Assembly (NCBI GenBank): GCA_900112325.1
Contig: FOLJ01000004.1
Span: 310,001 to 374,000, forward strand
Length of the DNA: 64,000 bases
Origin: Micromonospora sediminimaris
GTDB taxonomy: Bacteria; Actinomycetota; Actinomycetes; Mycobacteriales; Micromonosporaceae
Reading direction: 5' to 3'
The notes under the pieces were generated by a model. The model was not told the DNA's origin, did not search any database, and saw only the letters and a program-made list of their open reading frames with translations. Each line of letters opens with the position of its first letter. Within the stretch, counting starts at the first letter, position 1. This document shows positions 37,517-46,409 of this stretch, piece by piece. Made by a program: the position numbers and the translations under genes.

Positions 37517-38431
37517 GTGACCAGTACCAACCGCCGTACCCGTGCAGTCGCGCTCGCGCTGACACTCGGCCTGCTCGCCGGCTGCTCTCCCGGCAGCCCG
37601 TCCACGCCGACACCAACGCCGACGGTGTCCGAACCGGCGGCGTCCGCTGCGCCGGTCACCGTCGACTTCGCGCCGCTGGAACGGGAGTTCGACGCCCGGC
37701 TCGGCGTGTACGCGATCGACACCGGTAGCGGCAGCACCGTCACGCACCGGGCCGACGAGCGTTTCGCGTACGCCTCGACCTTCAAGGCCCTCGCCGCCGG
37801 TGCGGTGCTCGCCGCGACCTCGACCGAGGAACTGGACCAGGTCGTCAGCTACTCCCGCGACGACCTGGTCACCTACTCGCCGATCACGGAACGGCACGTC
37901 GACACCGGCCTGTCGCTGCGCGCGATCGCCGACGCGGCGGTGCGCTACAGCGACAACACCGCCGGAAACCTGCTGCTCAAGCAGCTCGGCGGTCCCTCCG
38001 GCTTCATGCAGGCGCTGCGTGAGGTCGGCGACGAGGTCACCGAGCCGGTGCGGTGGGAGACCGAACTCAACGCGTACGTCCCGGGGGAGCGCCGCGACAC
38101 CAGCACGCCCGAGGCGCTGGCCACCACGCTGCGGGCGTACGCGGTCGACGACGCCCTCTCCCCGGACGACCGGGCCCTGCTGGTCGACTGGCTCAAGCGC
38201 AACACCACCGGCGACAAGACGATCCGGGCTGGTGTGCCCGAGGGCTGGGCGGTGGGTGACAAGACCGGCTCGGCCGACCACGGCACCCGCAACGACATCG
38301 CGGTCATCTGGCCGCCGGACCGGGCACCGATCGTGCTGGCCGTGCTCTCCGATCGGGCCGAGCCCGACGCCGAGCGCGACGACGCCCTGCTCGCCCGGGC
38401 CACCGAGCTCACCCTCGACGCGCTGAGCTGA
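37517..38431 (+). CDS. bla: class A beta-lactamase, lipoprotein form
   Basis: This 304-residue enzyme starts at GTG 37517 with AAGGA upstream. A lipobox is seen ([12 protein letters not shown]), so it is likely anchored outside the membrane, followed by a Pro/Thr linker. Catalytic motifs: Ser87 in [11 protein letters not shown], Ser145 in [11 protein letters not shown], the ETELN omega-loop with the deacylating Glu, and Lys249 in [15 protein letters not shown]. All residues needed for penicillin hydrolysis are present. It is divergent from LysR with the operator between them. Confidence 0.95.
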   Translation: MTSTNRRTRAVALALTLGLLAGCSPGSPSTPTPTPTVSEPAASAAPVTVDFAPLEREFDARLGVYAIDTGSGSTVTHRADERFAYASTFKALAAGAVLAATSTEELDQVVSYSRDDLVTYSPITERHVDTGLSLRAIADAAVRYSDNTAGNLLLKQLGGPSGFMQALREVGDEVTEPVRWETELNAYVPGERRDTSTPEALATTLRAYAVDDALSPDDRALLVDWLKRNTTGDKTIRAGVPEGWAVGDKTGSADHGTRNDIAVIWPPDRAPIVLAVLSDRAEPDAERDDALLARATELTLDALS

Positions 38432-38451
38432 GCCGGTCCCTGGAGCCTGGA

Positions 38452-38494
38452 CCCGGCCACCAGGCGACCGTGGCGGGTCGTCCTGGTGGCCGGG
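38452..38494. terminator. hairpin between convergent bla and secreted-protein genes
   Basis: CCCGGCCACCAGG and CCTGGTGGCCGGG pair perfectly over 13 bases with a 17-base loop. It lies 20 bases from bla and 12 bases from the end of the 38507 gene, so it can act in both directions. Confidence 0.85.
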
Positions 38495-38506
38495 ACCGGG
38501 CGCTCG

Positions 38507-39631
38507 TCAGGGGGTCGGGACCGTGGCGGGACCGGTCAGGTCGAAGTCGGCGGTGACCGGGGTGTGCCGGATCCGCACCGGCTGCGCCCCGGCCACCTCC
38601 GCCGCGTTGGGGAACCAGCGGCTGGGCGCGTGTGCGCAGTCGCACCGCAGCAGCACCCGCTGCCCCGGCAGCAGCCGCAGCGTGTAGTCGGCGCCGACGT
38701 CGACCACCCCCGTCACGTCGCCGGTCCGCGCGTGGAAGGCGATCACCTGGGAGTAGTTCGGCATCTCGTCGACGGCGATGGTGCCGCTGACCACGGTGCC
38801 CGCGACGAGTGTCTGATTGCTGGTCACGGACGTGCCGGACCGGACCCGTACGGTGTCGGCCTTCCGGCGGTCGGCCACCCCGCCGGACCACTGGCTGGCC
38901 AGTCCAGGACCGGTGTAGTACAGCGGCCAGCGGTACGGCCCGAGACCGGTGAGCGTGTACCGGCCGTCGTCATCGGTGATGACACCGTAGTCGCTGTACT
39001 TGGGATGCGGGACCACCGGCAGGGGCAGGACGTATCCGAAGTAGACAGGGGTGCCGTCCGCCGCGCGGGTGACCCGGCCGGTGACGGTGCCCGGCGGGTC
39101 GAACCGGACCGTCGGGGCGGTGACCGTCTTGCCCGGACGCACCCTGATCGTCACCCCGCGCTCCCGCTGCCCGGTGCCGCCGTGCCGACCGACCCACTGC
39201 ATGCCGTACTGCGTGTTGTCGTAGGGCTCGGCGAGCAGGTGATAACGGCCGGGCGGCACGTTGCTGGCGAGCACGTCGCCACCGTCGACGCCGGTGCAGC
39301 CGCCGTGCCGGCCGTCCTGCGGCTCGCCCTGATACACGACGGTGAGCCGGTCACGGTCGACGGGAACCAGGGACACGCATCCTCGTACGGCGGCCCCGGT
39401 GGCCCGGTCGCGCAAGGTGGTTCGTACCTCGCCCGGAGTGGTGTCGACAGTGCTCCGACCGGCTTCCTCCCGGTGCGACGTGGCGGCGAACGTGGACGTG
39501 GACGGCGCGGCGGCGGTGGCGCGCGGGGCGGCGGACTGGGCGAGCCCGGGGCTCGCGGCGGCGGGCAGCGGCAGGCTGACGACGAGCAGGGCGACGGTGA
39601 GTGGGATGGCATGACGTGGTGACCGCGGCAT
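38507..39631 (-). CDS. secreted protein with carboxypeptidase-regulatory-like beta domains
   Basis: This 374-residue protein starts at ATG 39631 with AGGA eight bases upstream. A signal peptide is clear (AIPLTVALLVVSLPLPAAAS). The mature part holds repeated beta-sandwich units: DVLASNVPPGRYHLLAEP is one and TDDDGRYTLTGLGPYRWPLY another, the pattern of carboxypeptidase-regulatory/CnaB-like folds. No catalytic domain is seen. It probably binds or displays at the cell surface. Confidence 0.7.
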   Translation of the reverse strand: MPRSPRHAIPLTVALLVVSLPLPAAASPGLAQSAAPRATAAAPSTSTFAATSHREEAGRSTVDTTPGEVRTTLRDRATGAAVRGCVSLVPVDRDRLTVVYQGEPQDGRHGGCTGVDGGDVLASNVPPGRYHLLAEPYDNTQYGMQWVGRHGGTGQRERGVTIRVRPGKTVTAPTVRFDPPGTVTGRVTRAADGTPVYFGYVLPLPVVPHPKYSDYGVITDDDGRYTLTGLGPYRWPLYYTGPGLASQWSGGVADRRKADTVRVRSGTSVTSNQTLVAGTVVSGTIAVDEMPNYSQVIAFHARTGDVTGVVDVGADYTLRLLPGQRVLLRCDCAHAPSRWFPNAAEVAGAQPVRIRHTPVTADFDLTGPATVPTP

Positions 39632-39716
39632 CGGCGGGATCCTCTCCACCCGGCGGACGAAACCCACTCACGGTAACGACTGTGACGGATCCGTCACGCG
39701 TTGTGTCGGGAGGTGG

Positions 39717-41195
39717 TCACGGGATCGGCCACTCGTGGACCGGCCGGTTGCTGTGCATCAGCTCCACGTAGTGCCGGACCACCTGGCGCAGCGCGTCCGG
39801 GCGGTCCAGCTGGTCGGTCGACTCCAGCCGGTGCAGCGTCTCCACCTGCCAGGTGGCGCCGTTGCGGCCGGTCAGGCAGCGTTGCTCGATGATGCCGAGC
39901 AGCCGGTCCCGCTCGTCCGGCTCGACACCCCACCGGTCCAGACCGTGGTGGGCCAGGGGCAGCAGGCGGCGCAGCACCAGCTCGGCGGCCGGCAGGTAAC
40001 CCAGACCGGGCCAGAAGACGTGGGCGTCGATGCCGTGCCGGGCGCAGGTGTTGAAGTTCTCCTCGGCGGCGCTGAACGACATCTGGGACCACAGCGGCCG
40101 GTCGGCCTCGGCGAGCGCCCGGACCAGCCCGAAGTAGAACGCCCCGTTCGCGATCGTGTCCAGCACGGTCGGACCGGCCGGCAGGACCCGATTCTCCACC
40201 CGCAGGTGCGGCCGGCCCCGCAGCACGTCGTAGACCGGCCGGTTCCACCGGTAGATGGTGCCGTTGTGCAGCCGCAACTCGGCGAGGGTCGGTACCCCTC
40301 CGGCGGCTAGCGTCTCGGACGGATCCTCCGGGTCGCAGACCGGCAGCAGCGCCGGGAAGAAGCGCACGTTCTCCTCGAACAGGTCGAACACCGAGGTGAT
40401 CCAGCGCTCGCCGAACCAGACCCGGGGGCGTACGCCCTGGGTCTTGATCTCCTCGGGACGGGTGTCGGTGGCCTGCTGGAACAGCGGAATCCGGGTCTCG
40501 CGCCACAGCTCACGGCCGAAGAACAGCGGTGAGTTCGCGCCGAGCGCCACCTGGATCCCGGCGATGGCCTGGGCGGCGTTCCAGTAGTCGGCGAACTGGC
40601 CGGGCCCCACCTGGAGGTGGAACTGGGTGCTGGTGCACGCCGCCTCCGGTGTGATCGTGTCGGCGGTGACCGCCAGCCGCTCCACCCCGTTGATGGCGAT
40701 CCGCAGATCCTCACCCCGAGCGGCGAAGATCTGCTCGTTGAGCAGCGCGTAACGGGGATTTGCCGACAGGGTGGCGGCGGTCAGGTGCTCCGGTAGCACG
40801 GTCGGCAGGATGCCGATCATCACCAGCTGCGCGTCGACCGTGCGGGCCCGTTGGTCGGCCGAGTTCAGGGCGGCGCGGACGTGCTCCTCGAATTCGGCGG
40901 TGCCGGTACCGGACAGCCGCCGCGGTGCCACGTTGATCTCGACGTTGAACTGGCCGAGTTCGGTCTGGAAGCTCGGGTCGGCCACCGCCTGCAACACGTC
41001 GGCGTTGCGCATCGCCGGCATCGATTCGGCGTCGACCAGGTTGAGTTCGATCTCCAACCCGGTCATCGGCCGGTCGACGTCGAACCGGGACTCGCGCAGC
41101 ATCTCGGCGAAGACGTCGAGACAGCGGCGCACCTTGTCCCGGTAGCGAGCCCGATCCTGACGGCTGAAGGTCTGTACGCCGACTTCCTCACCCAT
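39717..41195 (-). CDS. glutamate-cysteine ligase family (GCS2) carboxylate-amine ligase
   Basis: This 492-residue protein shows GCS2 segments: MTGLEIELNLVDAESMPAMR, ELGQFNVEINVAPRRLSGTG and CTSTQFHLQVGPGQFADYWN. GCS2 enzymes join glutamate to an amine, such as cysteine in gamma-glutamylcysteine synthesis, but mycothiol-using actinobacteria carry members of unclear substrate (EgtA-like and others). No neighbouring ergothioneine or glutathione gene is seen. A monocistronic unit is likely. Confidence 0.8.
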   Translation of the reverse strand: MGEEVGVQTFSRQDRARYRDKVRRCLDVFAEMLRESRFDVDRPMTGLEIELNLVDAESMPAMRNADVLQAVADPSFQTELGQFNVEINVAPRRLSGTGTAEFEEHVRAALNSADQRARTVDAQLVMIGILPTVLPEHLTAATLSANPRYALLNEQIFAARGEDLRIAINGVERLAVTADTITPEAACTSTQFHLQVGPGQFADYWNAAQAIAGIQVALGANSPLFFGRELWRETRIPLFQQATDTRPEEIKTQGVRPRVWFGERWITSVFDLFEENVRFFPALLPVCDPEDPSETLAAGGVPTLAELRLHNGTIYRWNRPVYDVLRGRPHLRVENRVLPAGPTVLDTIANGAFYFGLVRALAEADRPLWSQMSFSAAEENFNTCARHGIDAHVFWPGLGYLPAAELVLRRLLPLAHHGLDRWGVEPDERDRLLGIIEQRCLTGRNGATWQVETLHRLESTDQLDRPDALRQVVRHYVELMHSNRPVHEWPIP

Positions 41196-41282
41196 AGGTC
41201 ACCACCCTGTCACCGCTGGTACCCCGAACGTCTCACGTCCATGCCCCCTGCGGAAGTCGGGACCGGTGGAGAGGTCCGTAGC

Positions 41283-41627
41283 ATGGCCGTCGTGCGTGAC
41301 AAGGTGACCCGACTGTTCGTGGTGGCGGCGATCGCGGAGGCGATCTCCTGGGCCGGGCTGCTGGCCGGAATGGCCGTCAAGTACGGCCCGCCCGGCAACG
41401 AGCTGGGGGTGCAGATCTTCGGGCCGATCCACGGCGCGCTCTTCGTCGCGTACGGGGTGCTGGTGCTGGCGGTGGCCCGGGTGCACCGGTGGAGCCCGCT
41501 GGCCACGTTCGTGGCGTTGGCCTGCGCGGTGCCGCCGTTCGCCACCGTGATCTTCGAGCGTTGGGCGCGGCGGCGGGGCATGCTCGACGTCGGCGAGCCG
41601 GCCCCGGAGCCCGCTCCGGTCGGCTGA
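41283..41627 (+). CDS. DUF3817 membrane protein
   Basis: This 114-residue protein starts at ATG 41283 with GGAGAGG upstream. It begins with KVTRLFVVAAIAEAISWAGL and contains GPIHGALFVAYGVLVLAVAR, typical of DUF3817, with three to four membrane helices and an acidic Pro-rich tail. Function is unknown for the family. Confidence 0.8.
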   Translation: MAVVRDKVTRLFVVAAIAEAISWAGLLAGMAVKYGPPGNELGVQIFGPIHGALFVAYGVLVLAVARVHRWSPLATFVALACAVPPFATVIFERWARRRGMLDVGEPAPEPAPVG

Positions 41628-41641
41628 GCCCCCCGGGGCGC

Positions 41642-41697
41642 CTGTCCCGCTGCTGACCCCTGCCGTCGGCTGTCCCGCCTGCTGACCGTGCCGTCGG
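41642..41697. repeat. two tandem 28-base units between convergent genes
   Basis: Two adjacent units beginning CTGTCCCGC and ending TGCCGTCGG differ by a one-base shift and one substitution. They lie between the ends of the DUF3817 gene and the 41716 gene. No function is evident. Confidence 0.65.
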
Positions 41698-41715
41698 CGT
41701 TGCCGGGCCGCCGCC

Positions 41716-42255
41716 TCAGGTCACCGCCGTGCAGGCGGCCACCGTCGCGACCACCAGCACGCCCAGCATCGCCTGGAGCAGCAGCGGAGGCCCCAGGTGC
41801 GACCACATGGTGGCCGTACGCGGCCGGAGCAACTGCCCCGTGGTGAGGTTGACGATCCGTTCGATCTTCGGTGCCAGGTCGGGATCACCCTGGTCGCGCA
41901 GGGTCAGTTGAACGTGGTCGGCCGGGTGCAGGGCGCTCTGCGGCAGGTGCCCGTGCAACTCCACCTCGTAGAGCCGGCCGTCGGCGTCTCGCAGGCGCAC
42001 CGGGGTGACCAGGTACTCGGGTCCCTTCTTCAGCTCCTTGAAGCTGCGTCGGCCCGTGCCGGAGCCGGCCGAGAGCAGGGCTCGTACCAGCTTGGCCAGC
42101 AGGCCCGCCACGCTGGCCGCGGCCAGCACCACCACCAGCACCGGCTGCCCCACCCGCACCTCCCGGGGGTAGCCGTCCATCAGGCGCACGATCTGCGCGG
42201 TGAGGATCCGCCCGGTGGGGTGCAGGCTGCGCCGGGAATACGATGTCGCGTCCAT
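41716..42255 (-). CDS. membrane protein of unknown function
   Basis: This 179-residue protein starts at ATG 42255 with a weak purine site. Two membrane helices are seen: VLVVVLAAASVAGLLAKLVR and, near the C-terminus, LLLQAMLGVLVVATVAACTA. Between them lies a beta-rich soluble region (YLVTPVRLRDADGRLYEVEL) that may be cytoplasmic. No family is recognised. Much longer frames upstream are shadow. Confidence 0.6.
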   Translation of the reverse strand: MDATSYSRRSLHPTGRILTAQIVRLMDGYPREVRVGQPVLVVVLAAASVAGLLAKLVRALLSAGSGTGRRSFKELKKGPEYLVTPVRLRDADGRLYEVELHGHLPQSALHPADHVQLTLRDQGDPDLAPKIERIVNLTTGQLLRPRTATMWSHLGPPLLLQAMLGVLVVATVAACTAVT

Positions 42256-42402
42256 GCCACCACCCAGAGTCCGCCTACGCCTACAGATCGTATCGATCCT
42301 CGGGGTTGAACGACGTGAATGAAAACCGGTCACGCGGTTGCCGGCAGGTGACAAGCACGCTGACGCGGGTAAGCGGTGGGCCGAGCTGGAAAGGGGTCGA
42401 GC

Positions 42403-43521
42403 ATGCAGCTGTCCTTCCTGCGCCCGCTGTACCAGCGTCCGGGCCCGTGGTGCTCGGTCTACCTGGACGCCTCCCTGGACACCGAGGACGCGCACGCGGC
42501 ACTCGATCTGCGTTGGCGTGGCCTGCAACGGCAACTGGCCGAGCAGGGGGCGGACGAGCCGACGATGGCCGCCATCGACCGGGTGGTCCGGGGACACGAC
42601 CCGATGCCCGGCGACTACGGGTTGGCCGTGTTCGGTGCCCACGGACAGGTGGTGCTCTCCGAGTACCTGTCCGCCCCGCCGCGACGGGATCTGGCCGCGT
42701 ACGCCCCGCTGCCGCATGTGATGCCGCTGCTGGCCCAGCGCGGTGAACAGGTGGCGTGGGTGCGGGTGCTGGCCGACCGCACGGGTGCCGACGCGATGTC
42801 GGTGAGTGCCGGCGGAGTGCCGCGCCGGGCACATGTCGTCGGTCGGGAAAGCTATCAGCTGCGCCGGGTCCAACCCGGGGGCTGGTCCCAGTCGCGCTAC
42901 CAGCGGGCCGCGATGGAAGCATGGCATCACAACGCCGGTGACGTCACCGCCGCGACCGTCGAACTGGCCGAGCGGGTGGGCGCCGAGGTGGTGGTGGTGG
43001 CCGGCGACGTCCGCGCCACCGGCATGATCGCCGCCCAGATGCCGGATCGCTGGCAGGACCTGGTGGTACGCACCGACGCCGGTTCCCGGGCCGGCGGTGC
43101 CGACCAGACCCTGCTCGACGACCTGACCGTGCAGACCATCGCCGAGGTGGCCGACCAGCGGGTGAACGCGGCGCTGGACCGCTTCGGCACGCAGGAGGAC
43201 GTCGGTGCCGGACTCGACGCGGTGGTGGCCGCGTTGCAGCGCAACCAGGTCGACACGATGCTCATCGTCGACGACCCGTCAGCCGACGGCCAGCTCTGGA
43301 TCGGCCCGGCGGCCACCGACATCGCCACCGAGCCGGATCAGCTGGCCGCGGTCGCCGAACCGGAGCGGGTGCGGGCCGACGCGGCGCTGGTGCGTGCCCT
43401 GGTGGGCACCGACGCCGAGCTGACCGTGCTCGGCGCCGACGAGGCGCCCGACCTGGTGGACGGGGTGGGCGCGGTGCTGCGCTACGTCGACCCGGTCACC
43501 CCGGGACGGGGCGGTGCCTGA
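42403..43521 (+). CDS. Rv2629-like protein (bacterial release-factor-like family, baeRF2)
   Basis: This 372-residue protein starts at ATG 42403. It has the archaeo-eukaryotic release-factor-type layout seen in Rv2629 and Vms1-like proteins: an N-terminal domain (LRPLYQRPGPWCSVYLDASL), a central domain with AAMEAWHHNAGDVTAATVEL, and a C-terminal L7Ae-like domain (AALQRNQVDTMLIVDDPSAD). Eukaryotic relatives cleave peptidyl-tRNA on stalled ribosomes; bacterial roles, including hypoxia or rescue, are unproven. The stop overlaps the next gene by 8 bases. Confidence 0.75.
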   Translation: MQLSFLRPLYQRPGPWCSVYLDASLDTEDAHAALDLRWRGLQRQLAEQGADEPTMAAIDRVVRGHDPMPGDYGLAVFGAHGQVVLSEYLSAPPRRDLAAYAPLPHVMPLLAQRGEQVAWVRVLADRTGADAMSVSAGGVPRRAHVVGRESYQLRRVQPGGWSQSRYQRAAMEAWHHNAGDVTAATVELAERVGAEVVVVAGDVRATGMIAAQMPDRWQDLVVRTDAGSRAGGADQTLLDDLTVQTIAEVADQRVNAALDRFGTQEDVGAGLDAVVAALQRNQVDTMLIVDDPSADGQLWIGPAATDIATEPDQLAAVAEPERVRADAALVRALVGTDAELTVLGADEAPDLVDGVGAVLRYVDPVTPGRGGA

Positions 43522-44689
43522 CCCGAGCGTCGCTGACGCGGTGGTCGACCGGCTGCTGGCCGGGCGGATTCCGCGGGTCTTCGGCCATCCGGAGGAGGCG
43601 GCCACGGCACTGGTCGAGGCGCTCGACGCCGCCGGTGGCGACCCGGAGTTCGTACCCGTCCGCAACGCGGAGTGCGCTGCGGTCATGGCGGCCGGGCACG
43701 CCCGCTTCACCGGCGGCCCGGGCGTCTGCCTGGCCGCCGGCGGAGTGGCCGCCGCGGGCCTGCTCGCGGGACTCGACGCCGCCCGGGGCGCCGGCCTGCC
43801 GGTACTCGCCGTCGTCGCCGAGCCCGGCCCGGTCCCGGACGACGAGGTGGGTCTCACGACACGACTGCTCGCCGAGGTGTGTCACGGCGTCCGGTACGCC
43901 GCCGATCCGGTGCGGGTGCCGGAGCTGGTGGACGAGGCGCTGCGCGTCGCGTCGCACGTTCGCCGCCCGGTCGGCCTGGTGCTGCCTCCCCCGTCACCGG
44001 TCGGCGGGGTGCAGGCCGCATCGCCGCGCGCCGCAACCGATGGTCGCTGGATACTCGACGAGCTGTCCGCCCGGCTGCCACCGGACGGCGCGGTGATCGT
44101 CGACGGCACCCTGCCGGCCGTACACCTGAAGACGACGGCGCACGTCGTGGTGGGTCCGGCCGGACCGTCCGGCGGTGCCCTGCCGTACGCCGTCGCCGCG
44201 AAGCTGGCCGACCCGGACCGGCCGGTGATCGCCCTGGTCACCGACGAGGGGATGCGCTCGCAGGGACTGGGCGAACTGGTCACCGTCTCCCGCTGGCGGT
44301 CGGTGTGGCCCGACCCGCGACTGGTGGTGCTGGTGTTCAACGAGCGGTCTGGCCATCTCCGGCTTGGGGACCGGCCGATGACCGACGACGTCCCGTACGC
44401 CGGCTGGGCCCGGTTGCTCGGCCTGCACGGCGTGCGCGTCGACCGGCCGGAGTTGGTCGGCGTGGCCTGGGACGAGGCGCTGACCGCCGACCGCCCGTGC
44501 GTGCTGGAGATGGTCACGGACGCCCTGCCCCCAGGCCCGTGGAACCGGCAGGGATGGGACAACATCGGGCATGTTGCTGCCCCAGGCGACGGCGAGACAG
44601 CAAGATCCCCGATGTTGCTCGGCGGTAACGGTGCACCGGCGATGGCGGGTGGTCGGTGTTGGGGGGAAGGGGCAAGATCCCCTGATTGA
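43514..44689 (+). CDS. thiamine-diphosphate-dependent enzyme-like protein with repeat-derived tail
   Basis: This 391-residue frame starts at GTG 43514, overlapping the upstream stop. The first half resembles a TPP pyrimidine-binding domain (VPVRNAECAAVMAAGHARFT) and the second the pyrophosphate domain (VIALVTDEGMRSQGLGELVT), where the usual GDG is replaced by TDEG. The core seems to end near DALPPGPWNRQ (about residue 347); the last 45 residues are read through the hairpin element at 44560-44682 and look unrelated. Acetolactate-synthase or benzoylformate-decarboxylase relatives are the nearest guess. Confidence 0.7.
   Translation: MPDPSVADAVVDRLLAGRIPRVFGHPEEAATALVEALDAAGGDPEFVPVRNAECAAVMAAGHARFTGGPGVCLAAGGVAAAGLLAGLDAARGAGLPVLAVVAEPGPVPDDEVGLTTRLLAEVCHGVRYAADPVRVPELVDEALRVASHVRRPVGLVLPPPSPVGGVQAASPRAATDGRWILDELSARLPPDGAVIVDGTLPAVHLKTTAHVVVGPAGPSGGALPYAVAAKLADPDRPVIALVTDEGMRSQGLGELVTVSRWRSVWPDPRLVVLVFNERSGHLRLGDRPMTDDVPYAGWARLLGLHGVRVDRPELVGVAWDEALTADRPCVLEMVTDALPPGPWNRQGWDNIGHVAAPGDGETARSPMLLGGNGAPAMAGGRCWGEGARSPD
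44560..44682. repeat. hairpin repeat family B at the 3' end of the thiamine-enzyme gene
   Basis: Left arm CAACATCGGGCATGTTGCTG (44560-44579) pairs with 44598-44617 at 18 of 20 positions; the 11-mer GCAAGATCCCC recurs at 44600-44610 and 44672-44682. A G-rich tract with six consecutive G lies at about 44645-44670. The layout, hairpin plus G-rich tail, parallels family A though the arms differ. Confidence 0.75.
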
Positions 44690-44777
44690 TGCCGTCCGGT
44701 GGGGAGATGCCCTGTTTAACCCGCATCGTGGCGGGAAGCCGGGCCGCGTGGTGAGCGATCGAGGCAAGGTGGGGCCG

Positions 44778-46190
44778 GTGCGCAAGGTGCGCCCGGGACT
44801 GACGGCGGCCGGGGCCGGCATGGCCGGTGACCGCGTGGTCGCGGCCGGCAGCACCGCCCGGATCCTGGTCGGGGCCACCGCCCGCGCGCTACGCGGCAGC
44901 GACTGCGCCGACCTCGGGCACGCCGGACCGGTGTCCCGTTTCGCCGGTACGCCCGAGCCGGTACGGCGGGCGGCGGCGATCCGCTCCGCCGGCCGGATCG
45001 CCCTCACCGCCGGTCAGGCCGCCGAGGTCGACGCGGAGCGGGTCGCCCGCTGGTTCGTCGACCAGTACCCGCGGCGCCGGTATCCCGGAGTGCTGCTGGG
45101 CTCCCCGCACGGCGGCGTGGCACATCTGGCGGTGGCGCTGGGCATGCCCTGGCTGCCCGCCGGGTTCGAGATGATCGCGCACTGGCCGCAGGGCGCGGTG
45201 GACCGGCCCCGCGCCGCCCTGGACCACGGCGCGGCGCTTGCCGGACGGGTGCTCGCCGGCAACCCCGACCTGCATGTACGGCAGGTGCACTGCCCGGCCA
45301 GCCGAGGCGCGCTGGCCGGGGCGACGGTGGCGCTGACCGGCCGCTGGCGGGCGCTGTCGGCGGCGTACCGCAGCTTCCTGACCGACCGGCTGGCGCCCGG
45401 CGCGCCGGTGCTGGTGCTGCGGGACACCCGGACCTGGCCGGTGGTGGACGCCGCTGACGGGCACAGCTTCCAACTCGGCTGCCCGGCCAGCGGCCTGAAC
45501 CCGGTGGACTTCCATCCCGACAGCCACGCGCTGCGGCAGGTGCTGCGCTCGGCCGGCGGGGACAGCGCGCACTGGGAACCACCCGAGATCTCCGCCCCGC
45601 CCGCTGCCGCCGAACACGGCGTGGAGTCCGGTTTCGACCGGAGCGTACGGGACTGGACCTCCCGGCACGGTCATCCGCTGCACCAGATCCTGGTGCCCAC
45701 GCCGGAGGCGCTCAGCGCGGCCACCGCGGACCTGTACCGACACTGGCTGCGGGCCGCCGGCAAGACCGGTGACCGCCTGGTGGTCGAGTGCGGGCGACTG
45801 CTCGACCCCTGGCAGGTGCTCCGGGCCGGGCTGGTGCCGTACTGGTGCGAGAACGCCACCCGGCGCAGCGTCGAACAGGTGGAGTGGTGGCTGGCCGGCA
45901 GCGAGTCGTTCACCTCGATCGACGTGCTGCCGGAGCCACCCGGCGTACGCTCACCGGCGCTGGCCGGGCTCCCGCAGTGGCTGGCGGTCGCCGGCTTCGG
46001 TCGGCGGCGGCGGGCCCTGGACCGCACCTCGGCGCGCGGCTACCCGGTCACCTCCGTACCCACCCGCAGGGCCACCGAGGTGCTCCGCGCCCAGCCGTAC
46101 GACCTGCCCAACCCGGCGCCGCTGGCGACCGGCGAGGCCCTGGCCGCGCTGCGCGACGGCGGGAGCCACCACGGCCTGCTGATCTGTTGA
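44778..46190 (+). CDS. unknown 470-residue actinobacterial protein
   Basis: The start is taken at GTG 44778, with GAGGCAAGG about 8 bases upstream; earlier GTGs at 44751 and 44769 are possible, and frames further upstream cross repeat B. No family is recognised. It is a soluble, mixed alpha/beta protein with RYPGVLLGSPHGGVAHLAVA early on, GSESFTSIDVLPEPPGVRSP late, and a conserved-looking C-terminus (GGSHHGLLIC). There are no membrane helices. It does not form an obvious operon with its neighbours. Confidence 0.65.
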   Translation: MRKVRPGLTAAGAGMAGDRVVAAGSTARILVGATARALRGSDCADLGHAGPVSRFAGTPEPVRRAAAIRSAGRIALTAGQAAEVDAERVARWFVDQYPRRRYPGVLLGSPHGGVAHLAVALGMPWLPAGFEMIAHWPQGAVDRPRAALDHGAALAGRVLAGNPDLHVRQVHCPASRGALAGATVALTGRWRALSAAYRSFLTDRLAPGAPVLVLRDTRTWPVVDAADGHSFQLGCPASGLNPVDFHPDSHALRQVLRSAGGDSAHWEPPEISAPPAAAEHGVESGFDRSVRDWTSRHGHPLHQILVPTPEALSAATADLYRHWLRAAGKTGDRLVVECGRLLDPWQVLRAGLVPYWCENATRRSVEQVEWWLAGSESFTSIDVLPEPPGVRSPALAGLPQWLAVAGFGRRRRALDRTSARGYPVTSVPTRRATEVLRAQPYDLPNPAPLATGEALAALRDGGSHHGLLIC

Positions 46191-46409
46191 GACCGGGCTG
46201 ACGAAACATCCTCGCGAACCCGCGATCCCGTGATTGAGTACCTACGGAGCGGGAACACCGCCGGCTGCGACAGGCTGATCACCTTGCGTGGCGCGGCGCC
46301 GTCGCCCGCTGGCATCCCAGTCACGTAACCCAGTCACAGGCCCGTGCGTGCCTACGCGCGTGCCCGGTGTCGGCGAATCCGGGCGGGGTCCTTCCCGAGG
46401 GAGGCGCGG

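Noticed and set aside
44571..44777. Upstream extension of the 44778 gene
   Set aside because: It would translate hairpin repeat B; a ribosome site supports GTG 44778 instead.
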